From: Tannerella sp. oral taxon 808
GTDB lineage: Bacteria > Bacteroidota > Bacteroidia > Bacteroidales > Tannerellaceae
Direction: 5' to 3'
Assembly: GCA_002890585.1 (NCBI GenBank)
Contig: MIQB01000087.1
Location: 1-8,167 of the forward strand
DNA: 8,167 nucleotides
This document shows, piece after piece, positions 4,291 to 8,167 of the stretch (position 1 is its first letter; each line of letters begins with the position of its first letter). A program made the translations under genes and the position numbers. The notes under the pieces are model-generated. The model did no database searches and was not told the origin of the DNA. It saw only the letters and a list, made by a program, of their open reading frames with translations.

Positions 4291-5948
4291 TGGGGGATAG
4301 AACAGCGCGCGTCTTCTATGCGCTCGCGGCCGTGGTGGCCGTGGCCTACTTTGCCCTCGTGGGGCATTTCGCGGACAACATCCCGTTTTGGGACGATTAC
4401 TTGGCGGAGCAAAACTTCCTTGTGCGTTTCCTCCAGTCGCCCGACCTCTCCGAGCGGCTCCGCATGTTGATCGAGCAGCACAACGAACACCGTCTGCTCT
4501 TCACCCGACTGACGGCGCTCGTAGTCTATCTTTTTACAGGCAACCTGAATTATACGGTCTACATCATCTTGGCTAATGCGATGCTGATCGGCATCGGGCT
4601 GTTGATGTATAAGACAATCAACGATGATAGAAAAAAGGCGTTCGGCGCCTTCCTGATTGTGCTGCTGCTCTGCAATGGCCAGCACTTAGAGACGTCCGCT
4701 TGGGCCATGTCCGGCTTGGCAAACATCGGCACGCTCTTCCTCGCCATCGCGTCGCTATACTGCGTGCTGCGCAGGGAGGCGGCTTGGGTAGTGGCGGGTT
4801 TCGTGCTGTCCGTCCTGACCGTCTTTTCAAACGGCAACGGCATGTTTATCCTCATCCCTGCACTGATTGGCCTCGCCTTGCAGAGGCGGACGAAAACGTG
4901 TGCGGCTTACGCCATTGTCTCCAGCCTGTCCGTCGCGCTCTATTTCCTCGACTACGTGAAGCCCGAACGAACGGATATCGGACTGATGGACATGCTTGCC
5001 CACGCGCCGCAAATCCTTATCAACCTGTGCACGTTTGCAGGCCTGAACTTCTGGGTGCCGTCGGTGCGCATCGTGTCGATTGCCGTCGGTGCCTTCTGCC
5101 TGTCGGTTTATCTGTGGGGAATTTGGAAAGGATGGTATCGCACCGACCTTTTTAGCTACGCCAGCCTGACGTTCCTCTACCTGACGGCCGGCGCGGTAGC
5201 GGTGGTATGGGTAACTGGTGAAGCGATGGGTGCCTTACGCTACAGAATGTATAGCAGTCTAATCCTCATTTTTACACTGTTGTTACTCCTATTCCACAGT
5301 AAGATCTTTCAGAAGAGATGCTATGTGTATACGATATCAGGCGCCTTATTGCTATACTGCTTTTCATCAGCTATTTACATCCAAAAGGAGCAGAAAAGAC
5401 TCGAGTTCAAACTGAAGTCTACCTACAACTGGGAATATAAAAGAAGGAGACTTGCTACTTGGTCTGTCGCATCGTCCGAACAAGCTATCCCCTATCTGCA
5501 AGCGGCCGAACGGATGGGGCTGTACTGGATGCCCCGTTATCCGATGTCCAAATACGCCTCATCCATCGTGCCGCAATCGGTTGGATCGAACATGAACGCC
5601 GAGGAGATGCCTCACGGTATCGATAGTATTTCTATGAGAGACGGCTATCTGATCATCGAGGGGTGGGCCTTCCTGCAAGACTGCTCTATGAACTTCAGCG
5701 ACATCTACGTCTGCCTTGTAACCCCGCGATACAGCTACGTCTGTACCTCGCTGGCCGAACGCCGCTACGATCTAAAGCTCGACGTTTCCCTCGATCGCAT
5801 CGAGCATTGCGGTTTCTTTTCCGTGATTGATACGCGAAGCATCGAGCCCGGCACCTACCGGATAGGAATCGAGATCCGCCGCCTCTTCGACAAACGATCC
5901 TATTGCATCCTCACGGAACAAACGGTGGGAGTAAAGGCTTATGTGTGA
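4290..5948 (+). CDS. GT-C-like polytopic membrane glycosyltransferase with C-terminal beta-rich domain
   Basis: A 552-residue protein with about 11-12 membrane segments between residues 7 and 363 (for example 7-26, 88-107, 138-160, 165-181, 259-277, 287-308, 319-337, 344-363). The first outer loop carries an acidic pair in NIPFWDDYL (30-38), followed by EQHNEHR (62-68); an acidic pair in the first loop is typical of GT-C enzymes using polyprenyl-phosphate sugars. Residues 364-440 are a charged linker. From about 443 to 550 a beta-rich domain follows (DGYLIIEGWAF, SDIYVCLV, GTYRIGIEI), perhaps carbohydrate-binding and outside the membrane. I do not recognise a named family. The upstream stop and this start form TGATG. 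Starts at 4278 (ATG) and 4263 (GTG) are alternatives. GC falls sharply within the gene at about 5240-5460 (35-43% per 60-base line by hand count, against 60-65% around it). The GT2 gene two places upstream could supply its lipid-linked donor. Confidence 0.72.
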   Translation: MGDRTARVFYALAAVVAVAYFALVGHFADNIPFWDDYLAEQNFLVRFLQSPDLSERLRMLIEQHNEHRLLFTRLTALVVYLFTGNLNYTVYIILANAMLIGIGLLMYKTINDDRKKAFGAFLIVLLLCNGQHLETSAWAMSGLANIGTLFLAIASLYCVLRREAAWVVAGFVLSVLTVFSNGNGMFILIPALIGLALQRRTKTCAAYAIVSSLSVALYFLDYVKPERTDIGLMDMLAHAPQILINLCTFAGLNFWVPSVRIVSIAVGAFCLSVYLWGIWKGWYRTDLFSYASLTFLYLTAGAVAVVWVTGEAMGALRYRMYSSLILIFTLLLLLFHSKIFQKRCYVYTISGALLLYCFSSAIYIQKEQKRLEFKLKSTYNWEYKRRRLATWSVASSEQAIPYLQAAERMGLYWMPRYPMSKYASSIVPQSVGSNMNAEEMPHGIDSISMRDGYLIIEGWAFLQDCSMNFSDIYVCLVTPRYSYVCTSLAERRYDLKLDVSLDRIEHCGFFSVIDTRSIEPGTYRIGIEIRRLFDKRSYCILTEQTVGVKAYV

Positions 5949-5958
5949 AAAAAGATAT

Positions 5959-5987
5959 GCTTGCACGGCTCCTGCAAGCGCTATTTT
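5959..5987 (+). terminator. Probable terminator of the glycosyltransferase operon
   Basis: GCTTGCA (5959-5965) pairs perfectly with TGCAAGC (5973-5979) around a seven-base loop, and the sequence continues into CTATTTTCT. The T tract is imperfect. It sits 10 bases after the last glycosyltransferase stop and before the promoter of the next gene. Confidence 0.55.
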
Positions 5988-5993
5988 CTCCGT

Positions 5994-6028
5994 TTTGACA
6001 TTTCTCCCCCCTACCCTGTAACATTTTC
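5994..6028 (+). promoter_or_regulatory. Candidate promoter of the GIN-domain lipoprotein gene
   Basis: TTTG at 5994-5997 could be a -33 element. After 21 bases comes TAACATTTTC (6019-6028), an imperfect -7 element with one extra base relative to TAnnTTTG. The transcript would begin near 6035. It contains a six-pair hairpin, TCCGTA (6041-6046) with TACGGA (6052-6057), before the ATG at 6076. Confidence 0.35.
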
Positions 6029-6040
6029 GTTACCCCTGCG

Positions 6041-6057
6041 TCCGTAGGGTATACGGA
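6041..6057 (+). promoter_or_regulatory. Small hairpin in the leader of the GIN gene
   Basis: TCCGTA and TACGGA form a perfect six-pair stem with a GGGTA loop, 18 bases upstream of the start codon. As RNA it could affect translation or stability; as DNA it could be a small operator. No T tract follows. Confidence 0.3.
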
Positions 6058-6075
6058 ACCAAAAACAACCATAAA

Positions 6076-6873
6076 ATGAACTCGAACATGAAAAAGATCG
6101 GCTTGGTGGCTACGGCCGCCTTAGTAGTGACGGCGGGCTGCATCGCCCGCGAACACATGAAGCATGACAATGGCAAACGCCTGGAGCAGACGCGCGAAGT
6201 GGCAGCTTACACGGCCATCAGCACAATGAGCGGCATCGACGTGGAATTCTCCAACGAAATGAAGTCGGGCCAGATCATCGTCGTGGCTGAAGAAAAGGTG
6301 CAGGACAGGATCGTGACCGAGGTAGTCGGAGGCGAACTGCGGATCAGCATGCGCCCCTCGCGGCGCATCTGGGGCGCACCCTCAAACATGAAAGTCATCG
6401 TGCCCAATACCGGCGCCATCACACGCATCACGGCCTCCGGTGGCAGCGACATCTTGGCTGGCAACGTGATCCTGCGTGGGCCAAAACTGACGCTCAATTG
6501 CTCCGGCGGAAGCGACTTTAAGGGCAACATCATCGTGGATGAGCTCGATGCAGATTTCAGTGGCGGTGCCGATTTCGATGGCGAGGTGACGGCCACCACA
6601 TGCCGACTGAATGGCTCGGGCGGCGCCGACCTGACCCTCGCGGGCAGCGCGAAGAAGTGTGAAGCCGAAGTCTCCGGCGGAAGCGACTTGCACGCAGCGC
6701 GCTTCAAGGTGGAGACGTACGATGTGAAGGCATCCGGCGGAAGCGACGCCAAAGTGTTTTGCACCGCCCACCTCACGGCCTCAGCCAGCGGCGGCTCCGA
6801 CATCCAATACGCAGGCGATTGCCAAACAACCATCTCGGACGACATCTCCTCCAGCGTAAAGCGTAAACATTAA
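6076..6873 (+). CDS. GIN-domain (DUF2807) lipoprotein with seven SGG(S/A)D repeats
   Basis: A 265-residue exported lipoprotein: positively charged start, hydrophobic stretch, and lipobox VTAGC with Cys22. From about residue 40 it matches the head GIN domain (PF10988) common in Bacteroidetes. SGGSD or SGGAD occurs at residues 121, 143, 162, 181, 200, 220 and 238, spaced 18-22 residues apart, which suggests successive rungs of a right-handed parallel beta-helix with a stack of Asp side chains on one turn. Two cysteines (142 and 176) lie near these turns. The molecular role of GIN proteins is not established; an adhesin or envelope-surface role has been proposed. The acidic stack could bind cations or glycans (inference). 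Starts at 6076 and 6088 are both possible; 6088 gives the shorter classic signal MKKIGL. It has its own candidate promoter and is followed by a strong palindrome, so it is probably monocistronic. Confidence 0.85.
   Translation: MNSNMKKIGLVATAALVVTAGCIAREHMKHDNGKRLEQTREVAAYTAISTMSGIDVEFSNEMKSGQIIVVAEEKVQDRIVTEVVGGELRISMRPSRRIWGAPSNMKVIVPNTGAITRITASGGSDILAGNVILRGPKLTLNCSGGSDFKGNIIVDELDADFSGGADFDGEVTATTCRLNGSGGADLTLAGSAKKCEAEVSGGSDLHAARFKVETYDVKASGGSDAKVFCTAHLTASASGGSDIQYAGDCQTTISDDISSSVKRKH
6436..6801 (+). repeat. In-gene repeats encoding SGG(S/A)D
   Basis: Seven coding repeats of about 57 bases each, anchored on SGG(S/A)D. Three of them share the exact 15-mer TCCGGCGGAAGCGAC at 6502-6516, 6673-6687 and 6733-6747. 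The intervening residues differ, so the copies are old or under structural constraint, but the identical 15-mers could still recombine and change repeat number. Confidence 0.7.
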
Positions 6874-6888
6874 CCGAGGGTAAGCATA

Positions 6889-6901
6889 CCCCCCCGGGGG
6901 G
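6889..6901. repeat. C7G6 homopolymer palindrome
   Basis: Seven C residues (6889-6895) are followed by six G residues (6896-6901), 16 bases after the GIN stop. CCCCCCGGGGGG is a perfect 12-base palindrome. The first C residues also close a small hairpin, GGGTA (6878-6882) with TACCC (6887-6891). Such runs are prone to slippage and sequencing error. Confidence 0.6.
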
Positions 6902-6908
6902 AAGAATA

Positions 6909-6958
6909 ACGGAGCGCTTCGCCAGACAGCAGTGATGTTGCCGGGCGAAGCGCTCCGT
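6909..6958. terminator. Perfect 15-bp inverted repeat between the GIN gene and sdaA
   Basis: ACGGAGCGCTTCGCC (6909-6923) is the exact reverse complement of 6944-6958, around a 20-base loop. In RNA it would make a very stable GC-rich stem, likely ending the GIN transcript. The following TCTATATTTG is only moderately T-rich, so termination is plausible but not certain. The right arm lies between the two promoter elements of sdaA, so an operator role for a dimeric regulator is an alternative. Confidence 0.6.
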
Positions 6959-6967
6959 CTATATTTG
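6937..6967 (+). promoter_or_regulatory. Candidate sdaA promoter, overlapping the palindrome
   Basis: TATATTTG (6960-6967) is a full match to the Bacteroidetes -7 consensus TAnnTTTG. GTTG (6937-6940) lies exactly 19 bases upstream, at the -33 position (consensus TTTG). The transcript would start near 6974, leaving a leader of only about 12 bases before the ATG at 6986. The -33 box is in the loop and the -7 box abuts the right arm of the inverted repeat 6909-6958. Confidence 0.6.
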
Positions 6968-6985
6968 CCCGCCTTCTGAAAATGT

Positions 6986-8167
6986 ATGAAATCGCTCAGA
7001 GAACTTTATAAAATAGGAAACGGCCCCTCCAGCAGTCACACAATGGGGCCACAAAAAGCCGCCCGGCAGTTCGCCGAACAAACACCCGACACACACGCTT
7101 ACCGCGTCACCCTCTACGGCAGTCTGGCCGCCACCGGCCGCGGTCACCTGACCGACCAAGCCATCCTCCGCGTACTTCAACCCCTTGCCCCGACCGAGAT
7201 CGTCTGGCGGCCCGACATCGTCCTGCCCTTCCACCCGAATGGTATGCTCTTCGAGGCCCTCGCCAACGACGGGCAAACCGTCACGCACAGCCGCACCGTC
7301 TACAGCGTTGGTGGCGGCGCCCTCTCCGACGGCCAGTCGCGCGCCGAAACCACCCCCGACATCTATCCACTAACCACCATCGCCGACATCCTCACCCGCT
7401 GCGAACGCGAAGGCAGCACCTACTGGGAATACGTGGAGGAATGCGAGGGTGCGGGAATTTGGGACTACCTCGGTGAGGTGTGGCAGGTGATGTGCGAGGC
7501 CATCGATCGCGGATTGAATAACGAGGGCGTGCTGCCCGGCGGCATCGGCGTCAGGCGCAAGGCGGCCACCTACTTCGTCAAGGCCAAAGGCTACAGCGGC
7601 AGCCTGAACTCGCGCGGAAACATCTACGCCTACGCCTTAGCCACCTCCGAGGAGAACGCCTCCGGCGGACGCATCGTCACGGCCCCCACCTGTGGATCGA
7701 GCGGCGTCTTGCCCGCCGTGCTCTACCACGTCTCCAAGTCACATGAATTTCGCGAGGTGCGCATCCTGCGCGCCTTAGCTACGGCCGGACTCTTCGGCAA
7801 CATCGCCAAGGCCAACGCCTCCATCTCCGGTGCTGAGGTGGGTTGTCAGGGCGAGGTTGGCGTGGCCTGCGCTATGGCGGCCGCAGCAGCCTGTCAACTC
7901 TTCGGCGGCACACCCGGCCAAATCGAGTATGCGGCTGAGATGGCCCTCGAACATCACCTCGGCCTCACCTGCGACCCCGTCTGCGGACTCGTACAGGTGC
8001 CCTGCATCGAGCGCAACGCCGTGGCAGCCGCCCGCGCCTTAGACGCGAACGTCTACGCCGTCTATTCCGACGGCAAGCACCGCGTCAGTTACGACCGCGT
8101 CGTGGAAGTAATGAAGGAGACGGGGCACGACATTCCCAGCCTCTACAAAGAGACCTCCGAAGGCGGG
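6986..8167 (+). CDS. sdaA: L-serine ammonia-lyase, iron-sulfur type, single chain (3' end cut by window)
   Basis: 394 residues are visible, ending in KETSEGG; family members usually end two or three residues later, so nearly the whole protein is present. It deaminates L-serine to pyruvate and ammonia in the cytoplasm with an oxygen-sensitive [4Fe-4S] cluster. The N-terminal beta domain has the signature IGNGPSSSHTMGP (10-22); the alpha domain has APTCGSSGVLPA (233-244), EVGCQGEVGVACAM (284-297) and LTCDPVCGLVQVPCIERNA (327-345). Cys287, Cys329 and Cys340 have the same spacings (42 and 11) as the three cluster-binding cysteines known from the Legionella enzyme. Cys332 in DPVCG replaces the glycine of many homologues. 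The start at 6986 leads directly into the conserved N-terminus; an overlapping ATG at 6982 reaches a stop within ten codons. The gene has its own promoter and C-rich third positions, as in the cyclase gene. Confidence 0.95.
   Translation, partial: MKSLRELYKIGNGPSSSHTMGPQKAARQFAEQTPDTHAYRVTLYGSLAATGRGHLTDQAILRVLQPLAPTEIVWRPDIVLPFHPNGMLFEALANDGQTVTHSRTVYSVGGGALSDGQSRAETTPDIYPLTTIADILTRCEREGSTYWEYVEECEGAGIWDYLGEVWQVMCEAIDRGLNNEGVLPGGIGVRRKAATYFVKAKGYSGSLNSRGNIYAYALATSEENASGGRIVTAPTCGSSGVLPAVLYHVSKSHEFREVRILRALATAGLFGNIAKANASISGAEVGCQGEVGVACAMAAAAACQLFGGTPGQIEYAAEMALEHHLGLTCDPVCGLVQVPCIERNAVAAARALDANVYAVYSDGKHRVSYDRVVEVMKETGHDIPSLYKETSEGG

Noticed and set aside
6207..6845. Antisense open frame of 212 codons opposite the GIN gene
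   Set aside because: It mirrors the repeated coding sequence (recurrent SLPPE/SAPPE on the other strand) and has no recognisable domain; the sense gene has a signal peptide and GIN motifs.

Overview
The window looks like chromosomal DNA of a GC-rich member of the Bacteroidales (Porphyromonas/Tannerella-type Bacteroidetes). The reasons are a lipoprotein-type glutaminyl cyclase placed directly before a SufE-family gene, a GIN-domain lipoprotein, a single-chain iron-sulfur L-serine ammonia-lyase, weak or absent Shine-Dalgarno sequences, and two good matches to the Bacteroidetes -7 promoter element TAnnTTTG (75-82 and 6960-6967). A GC-rich Tannerella-like species is my best guess, but the genus cannot be fixed from this sequence alone. 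All recognised genes are on the + strand.

Layout. 1-58 is edge sequence. 113-1126 encodes a secreted, lipid-anchored glutaminyl cyclase (M28 fold). The 91-base gap after it holds five exact TAACTACC octamers, a GC-rich hairpin with a GCAA loop, and an inverted repeat reaching back into the cyclase stop codon. 1218-1658 is sufE. 1674-1952 and 1939-2223 form an overlapping antitoxin/YafQ-like toxin pair. 2224-2554 has no protein gene; it contains an AT-rich stretch and then a very strong rod-shaped fold (2369-2488) followed by a rho-independent terminator with seven T residues. This is probably an independent small RNA gene, with 6S RNA as the leading hypothesis.

2555-5948 is a three-gene, translationally coupled glycosylation operon: a DPM1-like GT2 glycosyltransferase, a STELLO/DUF288-type glycosyltransferase, and a GT-C-like multispanning membrane protein with a C-terminal beta-rich domain. 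The likely logic, by inference, is that the GT2 enzyme makes a polyprenyl-phosphate sugar and the GT-C-like protein uses it outside the membrane. The STELLO-like enzyme would act on the same glycan on the cytoplasmic side.

6076-6873 encodes a lipoprotein with seven SGG(S/A)D repeats in a GIN domain, behind its own candidate promoter. 6986-8167 is sdaA, cut by the window end only a few residues before the expected C-terminus. Its promoter is interleaved with a perfect 15-bp inverted repeat.

The items most worth a second look are the structured RNA at 2369-2520, the STELLO-like enzyme inside a GT2/GT-C operon, the palindrome threaded through the sdaA promoter, and the helically spaced octamers ahead of sufE.
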